Shown here one piece after another: positions 11,550 to 22,650 of a DNA stretch of 64,000 bases (the stretch's first letter is position 1; each line of letters begins with the position of its first letter). This DNA comes from Eriocheir sinensis (lineage: Eukaryota > Arthropoda > Malacostraca > Decapoda > Varunidae). The notes beneath the pieces are model-generated. The model saw only the letters and a program-made list of their open reading frames with translations. It did no database searches and was not told the DNA's origin. The stretch is from NCBI RefSeq assembly GCF_024679095.1, contig NW_026110850.1, positions 266,001 to 330,000 on the forward strand, in the 5' to 3' direction. The translations under genes and the position numbers were made by a program.

Positions 11550-12110
11550 TTCGCCTTGAAGTCTGAGGCAGAATATCACCAGTGCTATCATCACTGCATC
11601 ATTATCTTTTCAGTTAACTGGCACTATTATTTTTTTTCTTCAGTATCCTGATTTATCTGACTTTGTTGTCGTCGCATCACTAATGATTCATATCCGCCCA
11701 AGAGTATGAGGTAAAGTATCATCAATGCCACCATCATCATCTCTTGAAATAAACTGGGCCATTCTTTTTCATCATCTTGCATCACATGACTTCGTTCTTA
11801 TCACATTTCTACCGTTTCATATTCGCCTTGGAGTATTAGGCTAAATGTCATCACTCCAACGTCCCCTTCTTCAATCAAATTGCGTCACTCCTTATTTGCA
11901 TCTCCTGTTTCACTTCGTTCTTATCACTGTCGTTAACCAATTCGCCTTTAAGTATGAGGCGAGGCACCATCAATGCATCGTACCTTTTTTTCATTCAACT
12001 AGATCATTCGTGTTCTTCATTTTGCTCTTTCCTTCTTCGTTTTTATTAAGTTTTTTATTGATTTTGTTCGCCTTGGAGTGTGAGGGAGAACATCGACACG
12101 GTATGAGGCC
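11550..12110 (+). repeat. Degenerate tandem array, ~120-142 bp period, five units
   Basis: A TTCGCCTTGAAGTATGAGGC-like block recurs at about 11,550, 11,692, 11,822, 11,941 and 12,067, each followed by CATCAATGC-like words and a T-rich stretch. Spacings are 142, 130, 119 and 126 bp. Divergence between units is high, so the array is old. Confidence 0.65.
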
Positions 12111-12668
12111 ACAACGAGGATGGATTTAAGAGCCTCACAAGTCCTCTTCCTCGGCCTTTCACCTCCTCCTCGCGTCACAACTTATGAGGGGCGACATCGA
12201 GTGCGAGACCAAGTGCCCACACGTCCTCCTCCACTTCCTCGTCTTCATCCTCGTCACCTTTTCTCCGCGGCACAGGCTTGAGGGCAACACGCTCAGGCCG
12301 CGTCAAAGGGGAAGACCGACACGCCAGCCATGGCAAGCCCTCGACCTCTCGCGCCACTCAGCTAGGGTGAGGGTCAGGAGAACTTAATGCAGACCTCACT
12401 CGCGTCGGCCGTTACTGTTCCGTCAGCAGGCAAATCAAGGCCGTAAGGAGCACTTATTGTACGCTCGGACCCCGCCATTATCCCGCCCGACGCCGCCTCT
12501 TTGGGACTTACATCACGGCGAGGGCCACTCAGCGCCGCCTCGAGGGCCTGGTGAGCGCCGCGGTGCCGAGGCGTGTCTGGGAACTGCCTGTGAAGATTGG
12601 AGAACGGCTTGTGGGGGGTGGGGATAGGGGGGATTGGGGGGGGTGAAGGATGTTTTTGGGATGGGCGT
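12111..12668. other. GC-rich, no gene recognised
   Basis: Somewhat CpG-rich DNA (notably 12,240-12,600) followed by a G-rich run near 12,600-12,660. Short frames on both strands lack family similarity, and no promoter element is clear. Confidence 0.45.
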
Positions 12669-12669
12669 G

Positions 12670-12760
<91 letters not shown>
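12669..12760 (+). repeat. T-run plus (GT)n microsatellite
   Basis: An 18-base T run (12,671-12,688) leads directly into about 36 GT repeats. Confidence 0.97.
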
Positions 12761-12761
<1 letters not shown>

Positions 12762-12856
12762 CGGATTAGCTCATAATGGTTTGGGTGCAGCTTGAGACAT
12801 TAAGCTGACAACAAAACTCTTCCAGACTTTGACTTCGACCGTAAAATATGAAGGCC

Positions 12857-12876
12857 GTGTGTGTGTGTATGTGTGT

Positions 12877-12908
<32 letters not shown>
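12857..12908 (+). repeat. (GT)n microsatellite at the 3' end of a SINE
   Basis: GT repeats with TATG and GAGT interruptions. On the minus strand it forms an (AC)n extension right after the body of the SINE at 12,909-13,219, so it may have grown from that SINE's tail. Confidence 0.9.
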
Positions 12909-13219
12909 TTTACGTCGCGGCCTATTGCGCCGGTAGGCTTCTTCCCGGTGGGGCCTGATGGTCGGCTCAGCCCGTTCTGGCGCAGCCGAGTGTTTATAGT
13001 GGCGCCATCTTGCATTGGCTCATGTTGCCCTCCCGGAGCTCATCTTTAGTCCTAGAATCTAGAGTCCGGGTTGATACGTGGTCTTCTGGACAGCATGTGG
13101 GTAGTTTTAAGCCACTCGGCGGCGGCTGAAAAATCCCAGCTTGGTGGCATCGGGCGGGGATTGAACTCGCGTCCTCCTGACCGCGGAGCCGTCACTCTGT
13201 CGACTCAGCCACCGCCTCT
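12909..13219 (-). mobile_element. tRNA-derived SINE (family S1)
   Basis: On the minus strand it begins with a tRNA-like head: GGTGGCTGAGTCGACAGAG as an A-box (about 13,196-13,217) and GAGTTCAATCCC as a B-box (about 13,158-13,170), ~35 bp apart, as in tRNA-Leu/Ser-like promoters. A ~240-bp body follows and ends at an (AC)n tract. A second member sharing the head and over 100 bp of body lies at 46,430-46,631. Transcription would be by RNA polymerase III; mobilisation would borrow a LINE RT. Confidence 0.82.
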
Positions 13220-13379
13220 TTCTTTACATCTGCTATTAAATGAACATAAACCAAAAACACCAGGAAAGCAACAATTACCAGCGTGACGAAGCAAATTTAC
13301 AACTTGAAGACGCGGGAGTGCTTTTCGGCTCGACAAATGGCGGCAAACTCATGAAACATTTACGAACTTACAACGAGTT

Positions 13380-13500
13380 TGGGGAAAGAACAGGGCGGAC
13401 CGGCGGTGGGGGGAGAAGAGGGAAGGGGAGGGGAGAGGAGGGTAGGGAAAGGCAGAGTAGGAGAGGATAGGGAAGGGGACGGGAGGGGAGGGGGGAAAGA
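13380..13500 (+). repeat. G/A purine tract
   Basis: GGGGAGGGGAG-type purine tract, no coding content. Confidence 0.75.
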
Positions 13501-13714
13501 AGGGTAGTTTTGCTCCCTCCGACTGTGTTGTAAAGATTTAAGAAAATGTTTTGAGAGACAAGACTTTAAAATTTACTGCGGCAGAATACAAAGAAGAAAA
13601 AAAAATACTCTGGAAACTTAAAAAAAACTTGCAGAAAATTTAGAACCGAACGAGACACTTCTGCTGAGACCAACTCGTGTGAGGATGTATGGACATCCCT
13701 TGAGGAACTTCAGA

Positions 13715-13885
13715 GGATAAGGGGGGAGGGGGGCAAGGGTTGACAAGGATGGGCTAGGGAGGGTAAAGGTGGATACAGACGGCGGGGAAGGGTGTGCGAG
13801 GGTGGGTTGGCAAGGGTAGGCAAAGGAGGGTAAACAGGATGGGCAATGGGGCGTCAATAGGGAGGGGCAAGTACAAAGGTGGGTA
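13715..13885 (+). repeat. G-rich degenerate minisatellite (GGGCAAGGGT-like)
   Basis: Imperfect ~10-14 bp words (GGGCAAGGGT, GGGTAAAGGTGG, GGGTTGGCAAGGG) recur about ten times. Several G-runs could form quadruplexes. Confidence 0.6.
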
Positions 13886-14184
13886 CAAGGGATACTGTCC
13901 TGCATCAAGTCGTAAATCTCACAACTTGTAAGAAACGCCGAAGCAAGTGTTTGGGAACTCCAGAAGAGGAAGACGTGAGGGAGATGCCTTCAGCTTTCGG
14001 GTTCAGCCACCACCATCACCACCACCTCAATCATCACCACCACCACCATCCCACCACCACACCCCAGAGATTTTCACCACAATAACATTCAGCCTTCACT
14101 TCCTGCACACCTGTACCTGCCAACTGCTTAACTGCCCGAAAACATCACCTGCCGCCGAGACGAGAACTGTTCTTCTTCTTCTTC

Positions 14185-14645
14185 TTCCTAGGTTTACCCC
14201 CTAAAAAGGGGGAACGGGCCTTTGTCACTGTGGACGGCCCGTCGCAGAGGGGAACCCGCCGCGGGCGTGCGGCGGGTGGGGGAACCCTTCCGTCGCCGCC
14301 TCAGCCACGGGTATAAGCCGGGGGGCAGCGACGGAGGAACGGGCCCTCCGAGCTCTGGCTCAGGAGCAGCCCGCTCGTGTGGGCGAGCAATGCAAGCTCG
14401 TTGCGGGACGCCTCCGCCGCCGCCACAGCCACGGGTAACAGCCGGCGAGCAGCGACGGAGGCACGGGCTCTCTGGGCAGGCGCCCAGTAGACACCCGTAG
14501 CGGTGCACGGGCGAGCAGCCGACCGGTCGACTTGACTGCCGCGGTGGGGCCCTAAGCGTGGATAACCAGGCGGGTCAACCACGCCGCCGCAGAAGGACCC
14601 CCCAGCTGCTCGCCCGAGGAGTGCTGGCGTTCCACTCACGAGATC
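14185..14645. repeat. GC-rich segment with an imperfect ~115 bp duplication
   Basis: Composition jumps to very GC-rich between AT-richer flanks. A block of CCGTCGCCGCCTCAGCCACGG, a few bases, then GCAGCGACGGAGG...CGGGC at about 14,289-14,345 recurs as a CCGCCGCCGCCACAGCCACGGG-type block at 14,408-14,470. Open frames on both strands (e.g. 14,508-14,194 minus, 14,222-14,500 plus) follow from low stop density. It may be a CpG island or a GC-rich transposon piece; I do not recognise it. Confidence 0.5.
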
Positions 14646-14684
14646 TGTGGCAGTGTTGGCTTTTAAATGGAACAGATAAGTTGA

Positions 14685-14755
14685 AGTAGGAGGAGGAGGA
14701 GGACGAGGAAGACGAGGAGAAGGAAGAGGAGGAGGACGAAGAGGAGCAGGAGTAA
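14685..14755 (+). repeat. (GGA/GAC)n purine tract
   Basis: GGAGGAGGACGAGGAAGACGAGG-type trinucleotide tract. Confidence 0.85.
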
Positions 14756-14816
14756 ATAATTCTGCATTAGCAACGGGAACAGAGGAACGTAAAGTGGCGT
14801 TGCAATATTAATAGAA

Positions 14817-14883
14817 CATTTCCACTTTACATCACCACTTTACACCGCCACTTTACATCACCACTTTACATCACCACTTTATT
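14817..14883 (+). repeat. CCACTTTACATCA minisatellite, five units
   Basis: Five near-identical copies of CCACTTTACATCA (one CACCG variant) in tandem, period about 14-15 bp. Confidence 0.85.
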
Positions 14884-14899
14884 CCCGCCCAAAGTGTTG

Positions 14900-15972
14900 A
14901 GTTGATGTTTTGCGACTCGTGTGTGCTGTGGTGAAGTACAGCCGACACCACTAACCACTGACACCACCACTAACACTTCTTTGGATGCTATTTTCTTCTT
15001 CCTCTTTAATCTATCCTTGTCCGCTCTCTCCCTCCCTCCCTCCTTCCCTTACTCCTACCCTCTTTCTTCACCTCCTCCGTATGTCCTCCCTTTCTTCTCC
15101 CTTTCTCTCTCCACTTTCCTCGTCTCCTCCCCTTTCCTTCTTTCTTACCTCCTCTCTTACTTCCCTCTATTCTTGAAGCTGGAAGGGTGACAATCAGGTG
15201 TTGTGGAGGGGAGGGGGGGAGGCGGTCGTCTGGATGCTTTACCAACACTAAAACGGTCTTTATACTGTCAGGACGAGGAAGAGGCGTTGTGACATTAGTA
15301 ACACTTGCTTTTATATGCAAACACCGCCTCCATCACCGCTGAAATGTTACAGCTGCCGCCACCACCACCGCCATCATTATCACCCTGCCTTCATCTCCAC
15401 TCACCACCAACTCACCGCTAACACTCAAACAATCACTATCACAACACACTTATCATCACACACCATCATATATTAAGTTCCCATCACCATTATTTCCCAC
15501 AAGTCACACTCTCACGCTGGCTTGAAAGGAGGAGGAGAAGGAGAGAAGAAAAAAAAGGAGAAGGAGGCGGGAAAGGTGCGTGAAAAGAGGAGAAGGGAAG
15601 GAGAGTTGAAGGAGGGAGGAGGAGGGGAAGAGGGTGGAAGAAAGAGAAGGCTGGAGGGAGGATGAGAGAAGAAGGAGGAGGAAGAGGAGGGTTGGAAGAG
15701 GAGGCGGGAGGGAACACCTCGCACGCACGCCGTCACCTCTCGTAATGCTAAGCTACACACACCATCATAGTTAGTAAGTTTTATGGACCACAACAACTGT
15801 CTTATAAGAAACGTTACAATGAAAGGTCCAACACAAATGATTTTCATGAGTTAGTCTCTGAACAATAAAAATATCTTACAAAAAAAAAAAAGTCTAGCCG
15901 CATTAGCAGACATTTATAAGGACTATAAATAAGAAACGCCCAAAAATGCAAATACATACCTATAAACTAAAA
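14900..15972. other. No gene; pyrimidine block then purine block
   Basis: The + strand is C/T-rich at 14,990-15,175 (TCCCTCCCTCC), CA-rich at 15,340-15,490 and G/A-rich at 15,525-15,715 (GGAGGAGAAGG). Frames across the two asymmetric blocks are compositional. A poly-A run lies at 15,879-15,890. Confidence 0.55.
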
Positions 15973-15973
15973 C

Positions 15974-16195
15974 AAACCAGACACTAAACCATATACAATC
16001 AGGCGATAGCCACAAGAACCACGAAAATAAAACGGCCCTCTCTAAAAATTGATCACTACCCAAAGTTTAATGAACTCCAGTAAAACCAAACACTAAAACA
16101 TATACAATCAGGCAAAAGTCACAATAAAAATAACACGAAAATAAAACGACTCTCTCTAAAAGTTGAACCCTACCCAAATTCTAATGAACTCCAGT
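15974..16195 (+). repeat. Clear two-unit tandem duplication (109 + 113 bp)
   Basis: Unit 1 (15,974-16,082) and unit 2 (16,083-16,195) share long identical blocks, e.g. ATATACAATCAGGC, CACGAAAATAAAACG, CTCTCTAAAA and AATGAACTCCAGT, with a handful of substitutions. AT-rich, non-coding. Confidence 0.85.
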
Positions 16196-16436
16196 TCCCA
16201 GTAAATATACTACTCGTAATTTTTTTTAAAGACAAAAAGATATTAAACAAAAAACAAAAACAATTGCATAAAAAAATAATAAAATATATTTGACTAGAAA
16301 CAAAATTAAGAAATAATGCGGACTATGGAAACATACTCAAACTAAAATACATTAAAACAACTACAAACGAGCAACGTAAGATTAAGCGTGACTAATTTAA
16401 AGGGCTAGGTTTTGTAAACATCCAGGATCATGTATA

Positions 16437-17460
16437 TTATATGGCATCTTTGGGCGTCATCATACTGGTCAGAAAACAAGTCAAGGATATTAGCAAAGTT
16501 GTGTGTCCCTCAGTTGCTGTGTTATTGTGCAAACCTGTACTACATGCATCTCTGCTTGGATCTGACCGCAGAGACAAAGCCGTTCTTCCAATGGTAACCT
16601 TCCTCGTCCCCTTCTGTTCCATCTTCCTACCTCCACAGCCAGCGAGTGTGCGGACACACGGAACCGCGTGTACGCAATTCGGTGGTGCTCGCTAATGTGA
16701 GTCTTGGCCTCGTATACAGAAGGGACAGATAAACTTGGATTTATTTCTTTATATGTTACACGCTTAGAGGAGGCTGAGTTAATAATATTAGCTTTTAGCT
16801 CTCTAAACCCTTCATCAGTGTCATCAGTTACCCTGTTCAGCAAGTCATCGATGTATATCCAAGTCTGATAATTATTCTCCATGACAGTATTTACTGATAA
16901 AACTAATGGGTCATCCTCCATTCTTTGCCTTTCACGCCACATCTTAGAGAAGAAGCTTCTCTGCCTACTTCTAACTAAGGAGTGTAAAGGAGGATAGCCA
17001 GACTCAACATAGCATACATCATTGCACGTAGTTAACCTTACGTCAAGTAAATTTTTTAGTGACCAATTGTACAGCTTTTTTTATCGGCCTAAGGTCTGCA
17101 TTCAGCCAGGACTCGCACCCGTATAAAATAGTTGACACCAAGCAAGCCTCAAATACACGTTTTTTAACACGAAAAGGAATGTCATTATTCTTATTTAAAA
17201 AGGACACAAATTTGATGACGTGAGGCATCTTGGCATCTGCATGAGCTCTGACTGACGACGATACTGAACCATCGGCAGTGAACGGGGAGCCCAGCTACAC
17301 ATACTGAGCACACCGCTCCACCACCAAGCCGTCGATGTGCATTGGCTCGTTGTCCTCGGGGGTGCCGTGTATTACAAAAAAATTGGTCTTTGACTCGTTT
17401 ACTTTCATCCCATACTCGCTGCTCTTGTCAAGGACTTGGCCTTTCTCTCCTCGCATCGCC
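16437..17460 (-). pseudogene. RT C-terminal part of another non-LTR family (family G)
   Basis: Minus-strand fragments in order from 17,460: the EYGMKVNESKTNFFVIHGTPED block after the RT catalytic region (end of palm), PFRVKKRVFEACLVSTILYGCESW (17,228-17,043) as the thumb block with the YGCESW signature, and a C-terminal region (16,942-16,490) with a CLCGQIQAEMHVVQVC zinc-knuckle-like CxC...H...C end. The order and motifs fit an endonuclease-type non-LTR RT. Frames change at least twice, and the RT catalytic half is absent because the copy is 5' truncated near 17,460, where a GC-rich unrelated segment begins. Confidence 0.75.
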
Positions 17461-17574
17461 TCGCGCGCCGCTCCAGGCCCGCCGAAGTGCCTCTTCCGCG
17501 GCCCAACGAGCCCGTCCATCACCGCCACGGCCTCCCTCACGCCCGGCCCCGAAGACAACGAGTTGCGCCAGGTT

Positions 17575-17830
17575 TACCTCACGCTGGTTTAAGAAGTCAA
17601 GGTCACACACAGCCAAACGACCTCAGCCTCCTTAAGCTTGTCGGGGATAAACGACACACCAGGTCTCTTCCATCACTGAATGGTTTAATAATGAGGAGAG
17701 TTGTGTCTCATCATCCTTACGTTGTTTTAAGAACTCAAGGTTGCACAGCCAAGAGTCTCTTTAGACTTGTCGGGGGATTAAATGGCATATCAAATACATT
17801 TCCTTCACTTTCACTGGTTTAAATTAATTG
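17575..17830 (+). repeat. Imperfect ~130 bp tandem duplication
   Basis: A TTTAAGAAGTCAAGGTCACAC block and a CTTGTCGGGGATAAA block at 17,588-17,650 recur as TTTAAGAACTCAAGGTTGCAC and CTTGTCGGGGGATTAAA at 17,726-17,780. Each is followed by a CTTC...CACTG..TGGTTTAA block. Confidence 0.6.
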
Positions 17831-19370
17831 AAGAAGTAACAGAGTATCGTAACCAAACTAAAAGCATCACGTTTTATTTTCCCCTTACGCCTGGTTTAAT
17901 TAATAAGTAAGTTCATGTACATTTTTCCTTTTTGTTTTATATCAGAGTCACGTTTATTAGCCCACCTGAGAGGCCGTCCAACACCTGCGCGCGCCCGTAG
18001 GAGAGGGAAGAGGGAGGGAGGGACTGGTTGAAACGAATTGATGCCTGTGTTCGTTCGTCTCTTAAAAGCTTATGGTGACTTGTCTCTGCTAGTACCATTC
18101 TATTTTTCCTTGTGACGTATCTTCTTCACTCCGGGTAGCTTATTGATCGTGCACTTATTCGTTCATAGTGACGCGTATTATTGTTTTGTTTTCATATAGT
18201 ACAGAGGAAATGAGCCAACGTGCGGGGTCGTGGTGTTCCAGCAGTCCCGCGCGTCGCTCAAGGGTCCGGAAAGGGGTTCAAAGTGACTCGCCAGTTGTTG
18301 TTCACTCTCAAGAAGGAAACAAAAGTTATATATTTATTTTCCTTAAGTAAGTAATAGCACGGCTCACTCGGGCAGGTGTGTGTGAATAGCGATGGTATTT
18401 ATGACTTATTGATTGGTTATTGAATAGTTGTTATAGTCTCCCGCCTCGCCCTAGTGTCTGGTCAGCAGGTAACCACACTGGCCTAGCCTCGCCCAGCCGC
18501 CCGCCCGCCGCACAGCCGCCGCGTCTGCTCAGTTGGGCAGTCACGCTTTTGTTTCATGTGATTTACTCAATACACCGCCTCTAATAACAGTCCCATCGTA
18601 TTTTTCATTCATACTTTCACTTAATTTTGGATAAAATTACTGCATACACCGTTCTCTTTAATTATGTTTATCCATTTAGGGGTAAGGGAGAGGTGGCATT
18701 TGTTTAGTCAACCAGAAAAAGCGAGCGTTTTCTATCACTAAGCCTCGCGTCACCCCGCCTCGTTGATTCGCATTCGTCTCTGCCCTCCAGTGGCCAGTCA
18801 ATCAGCCAAGTGTGTGCGTGTGTCTGTGTGTCCGTGTTTGTCTGTGGCGAGTAATCTGTGTCGAGGATGGAGCGGCGAGTGTCGGGCGTGAGGTAAGCCA
18901 GCCAATTAAGTGTCATGACAGAGCCATCAGCGTCACGAGCTGCTTGGCGGCGTGCACTTTTTGTAGGCAAGCGAGGAAGTGTTCGGGGAAGTACCGCCAG
19001 GCTGAAGGGTCGCCGGGACACTGTGTAGCCCGTATGTCAGGGTCCGGCGTCCTTGTGGGTAACGGATACGTACGATTAAGATAAAGGAAAGCAGAGTGAT
19101 ATCAAGGTATCATCATATATGTTAAAGTATCATTTAAACCTTAAGATTCCTCGTGTGTGTTTAGAATCAGACACTCCGCCTTGAATCGACAAGGGTTTGG
19201 AATCTATATTTGTTGTGTAACAGACATACGATTAATATTATGCAAAGGCGATTAGTGTCATGGTAGAGACATATTAAAATTGAGGTATTAAATAAATTAA
19301 GGTGTCAGCATAGTATAACAGTAAGGTGTCATATTTAATCTAAGTGTTAACCAAAGTGTTTCTAATATAA
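17831..19370. other. No recognised gene; mixed DNA
   Basis: This includes a moderately GC-rich stretch (17,960-18,560) and, at 19,080-19,370, AT-rich DNA with recurring AAGGTATCA/AAGTATCATTTAA words that look like an old tandem repeat. A short ATG-to-GTAAGC stretch at 18,867-18,896 could be a first exon but has no other support. Confidence 0.4.
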
Positions 19371-20404
19371 TTAACCCATAAACCTCGGGCTAGGGGTCTA
19401 TTGTCACTCTCCCAGCGCGCGAGCGATACTGCAAATTTTTGGAAAAATAGGTGTTGTTCACCAATGCCCTGTGTGGTAATTTCAAACGAAAACATAATAG
19501 TTTTTACTGCTATCTCATCGCCAATCCTTCCTCCTCATGATGAAAGATATTGGAAGTGTCTAGGTTGAACCACGGCAGAGATATGATGTTGGGAAGAGGT
19601 ACCATTTTCGGCCAAGCCGAGCGCACTTGTTCGTGCGGGTGCTGTTGACCTGGGCCTTGGTCTCCTGCCTCGCCCCGCGCCATCACACAGTACGTAGGCA
19701 TCCTTTCCTACCAGCTCGATTATTCATATTAGGCTACATATTTCGTATGTTTGACTCTCATAAAAAATACCTTCTTCCGAAAATAAATGTTTTTTTTTAT
19801 TACATGCAGAAAAAAGCTTCCATAAGCACAGTACAATAATTATTATGGCATATATACACTCATTAGGCTACATATTACGCAGGTTTGACGCTCATAAAAT
19901 AACTCTTTACGAAACTGAATGTGTTTTTGCTATTATATGCGAAGAAAATCTTTCATAAACACTGTACAAATATGGAATACATAAACATATTAGGCTACAT
20001 ATTACGCGTGTTTGTAGCTTACATAAAATAAATCCTTACAAAACTGAATAACTTCTCTGCCTTTATATGTACAAGAAATACTTTCATAAACAGAAATATA
20101 ACATGCGGTGGCTGAGCGCGCTCCCTGAGAATAGGGGTAGAGAAACAGGGGCCCGCTGGCGCGCTCCCTTCCTCCACGCATTCAGACACGGGGAAATCAT
20201 TATCAGCACGTCTCTCCATTACAATGGTCTGTAGTGCTCTGGGAGGTTGCGTGAAACGTAGGACAGGGATGCCATCAACCACTGAAAGTAATAATTACGT
20301 CACGGGATTACAGATCTTGGCGGGAGAGCAGAGAGCGGGAACTCCCGCCACCCGAAGCTCTCCGCCCGAGCGGGAATTCCCGTCACCCGAAGCGTATGGG
20401 TTAA
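19371..20404. mobile_element. TTAA-flanked MITE (piggyBac-like), 1,026 bp
   Basis: The element runs 19,375-20,400, starting CCCATAAACCTCGGG and ending in the reverse complement of CCCATACGCTTCGGG (12 of 15 matching). It is flanked on both sides by TTAA (19,371-19,374 and 20,401-20,404). TTAA duplications and CCC-starting terminal inverted repeats are the hallmark of the piggyBac superfamily. There is no transposase frame inside, so it is non-autonomous. It contains a ~130-bp internal tandem repeat. Confidence 0.65.
19729..20095 (+). repeat. Internal tandem repeat of the MITE, ~130 bp x 2.8
   Basis: Units start at TTAGGCTACATATT near 19,729, 19,863 and 19,990 (periods 134 and 127). Each continues with GTTTGAC..CTCATAAAA and a CTTTCATAAACA...GTACAA block. 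Divergence between units is moderate. Confidence 0.8.
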
Positions 20405-21480
20405 AGTATAGGAGAGAGGCAAGGTGTTATTTTATAAAGAAATTAACAAAGTGAATATTGGTAACATACTTCCAGTCATATTCCCTTCCTCTACACAACG
20501 ACTCGTTGCTCTCGAGACACCTTGCGAACCTCCTGATTCGTGTTCGGGCATCATCTGTTTGCAGGAACAGCGATATGCGGCCCATTTGTAGTTTTTTTTT
20601 CTTCCGTTAGTAACAGTAGAACGTTGATATGCCAAGAAAAAAGTTTGAAGCGAAGTGTGTGAAGTTCATGGAAGGCAACAAGTAGTCTTAGTAAGGGACA
20701 GTGTGGAGTACGGCCACAAGTTATCGTTGCGTCATCTTGAAGCGCTGTAGCAACTCCATACAGGAAAAAACAAAACTCCTGTCCATCTTCGTGAAGTCTT
20801 GTTGGACATTTCGACACAAAAACGAGATAAACTTAAGTATGTCAACTTATTCATCCTTTAGAAACTTATCAGTCACAGCAGTCAGTCTGAACATCACTGA
20901 AACACATCCTAGAGAAACTTTGGAAGCCTTGATCCGAAGACAGTTATGTCAGTCTACTTTTAATGTTCAAAAAGTATTTGAAGTAGCCTTTTAATTAGTC
21001 ATACTGAACAGAACTGAAAAAAAAAAATCGTAAGACGTCTTAATTAATCCAAGGAGAAATTGGTATTAGTCTAGTTGCGTTCGGTAACAATATACCTCAG
21101 ACAACCTTTTTAAAGAGTAAGCCCAAGAACTCTGGAACCCTCGAGTAACCCACACCAAACAGAGCTGGAAAAGGAAAAGGTAAATCCGAGGACGTCTTGA
21201 TCTGGACACACACGGACACGGGACAAACAGAATTTCCTCAACTCAAAACAAACACAGCGTCCAGCTCTTCAGTGGCCCGGGGAGCGAGTGAGGGAGAAAC
21301 GGATCAAAGCGGGACACCGAAGGGCCGTGACGCGCATCGGTTACCGCTCGGCTGACAGGCGGCGGCGGGGAAGGAAGGAACAGAAACTCGGCGAATCAAA
21401 GTGAATGCCGGGAAGTTACTCGCCGCCGCGCTGAAACACTCGCATTGAGGGGCGGAGTGCTGCCCTGCAAACCGCGCCTC
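20405..21480. other. No recognised gene
   Basis: Mixed DNA. A 97-codon + frame at 20,701-20,994 and an overlapping minus frame have no family similarity I can name. 21,190-21,440 is GC-rich. Confidence 0.4.
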
Positions 21481-21638
21481 CTCCGCCCCCTATCATTCCT
21501 CATCCCATTCCTCTTGCTACTTCTTCTCCTCCTCCTCCTACTTCTGCTTCTGTTCCTCCTCCTCCTTATCTTCCTGTTGCTATTCCATTTCCTCCTTCTC
21601 CTCCTCCTCCTCCTCCTCCTCCTCCTCCTCCTCCTCCT
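21480..21638 (+). repeat. (CTC/TCC)n pyrimidine tract
   Basis: C/T-rich trinucleotide tract ending in a perfect (CTC)n run at 21,600-21,638. Its last base borders the 5' truncation point of retroelement copy B2. Confidence 0.9.
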
Positions 21639-22650
21639 AAAGTGTTGCACATCGGAAAAAATAACAATCGCGTTCGGTACGTAATGAATAGCCAACAACT
21701 TTCTGCAGTAATTAAAGAAAAGGATCTTGGAATCACTATATCAAGCGATTTAAAGCCCGGTCAGCATTGTTCAGAGGTAGTTAAAACTGCAAACAAATTG
21801 GTTGGCTTCATCGGACGAGTCTTTAATAATAAATCCGAAAAAGTAATATTAAAACTGTATAATTCGTTGGTTCGACCCCGTCTAGAGTACTGTGTACAGT
21901 TTTGGTCTCCCTACTACAGAAAAGACATAGAAAAGTTGGAACGGATTCAACGAAGAGTAACAAAGATGATTCCTAGGTTGATAAATTTATCATATGAACA
22001 AAGGCTTAAAGAAGTAAATTTATTCAGTCTATCAAAACGAAGAATACGAGGCGATCTAATAGAAGTGTTTAAAATGTTTAAAGGATTCAGTGATGTTAAT
22101 GCGGAAGATTACTTCACAATTGATCGATCAAATAGAACAAGAAGAAATCACAATTTGAAGATAAGTGGTAAAAGATTCTCGTCGCACGAAGCTAAACACT
22201 TTTTCTTCAATCGAGTTGTTAATGTTTGGAACTCTCTACCCTGTGATATCATTGATAGAACAACAGTTACGGCCTTCAACAATAGATTAGACAAGTATTT
22301 TGAATCCAACCATCAACTAAGATATTACTCATTGTCGTAATAACGTTAAGTTCTTTCGAATACTGGTGTCCTTATCCGCGTTTATCGCCCGGTTAGTGGT
22401 AGCAGTAATGGTAGTTCTTTCCTCTTTCCTACATATTTTCCATGCAGTTTTTCCATCCTGCATGGTTCTTTTTCCTTTCCTGCCAGCTTTGGCTGGAGGG
22501 ATGGGGGGGTGGGGAGGAGCCTTCGCCTTTGCTGTCCTTCATCTTCCACCTTTGATTAGATAGTAAGTGTAGCTTGTCACAAACAGCCTCGTAAGGACCA
22601 GCAGGTCTGCTGTTGTTTGCTCTTTCTTTGTGTTCCTTTGTCTTCCTTGC
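21639..22650 (+). mobile_element. Non-LTR family B, copy B2 (5' truncated)
   Basis: This starts abruptly after a (CTC)n tract in the middle of the RT ORF, continues to the stop at 22,338-22,340 and has a ~300-bp 3' UTR. That UTR matches copy B1's UTR (rev. comp. 3640-3930) in long blocks, such as the GCTTTGGCTGGAGGGATGGG segment. It ends in TTTGTGTTCC-type tail repeats (about 22,627-22,645). The 3' end in B1 and B2 defines the family terminus. Confidence 0.88.
21642..22340 (+). pseudogene. RT thumb and C-terminal domain of family B (frame open)
   Basis: A 232-codon open frame starts just after the catalytic FADD region, with no stop until the natural C-terminus. Blocks in order are KDLGITISSDLKPGQHC, the KLYNSLVRPRLEYCVQFWSPYYRKDI segment, LERIQRRVTKMIPRL, the LFSLSKRRIRGDLIEVFKMF segment and the final FNNRLDKYF. 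The RT catalytic half, endonuclease and ORF1 are missing because of 5' truncation, so it cannot act alone. The intact frame suggests a fairly young insertion. Confidence 0.88.

Noticed and set aside
10911..11651. 246-codon Pro/Phe/Leu frame
   Set aside because: It is the translation of the CCTTC/CCTTG pentanucleotide array.
12184..12387. Small coding gene in the GC-rich stretch
   Set aside because: An overlapping frame of similar length exists on the opposite strand and no conserved motif is present.
12909..13219. A true tRNA gene
   Set aside because: The A/B boxes belong to a SINE: no full cloverleaf, and a homologous body continues beyond the tRNA-like head in a second copy.
20701..20994. 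97-codon frame as a gene
   Set aside because: There is no recognisable family, no splice or promoter context, and an equally long overlapping frame on the other strand.
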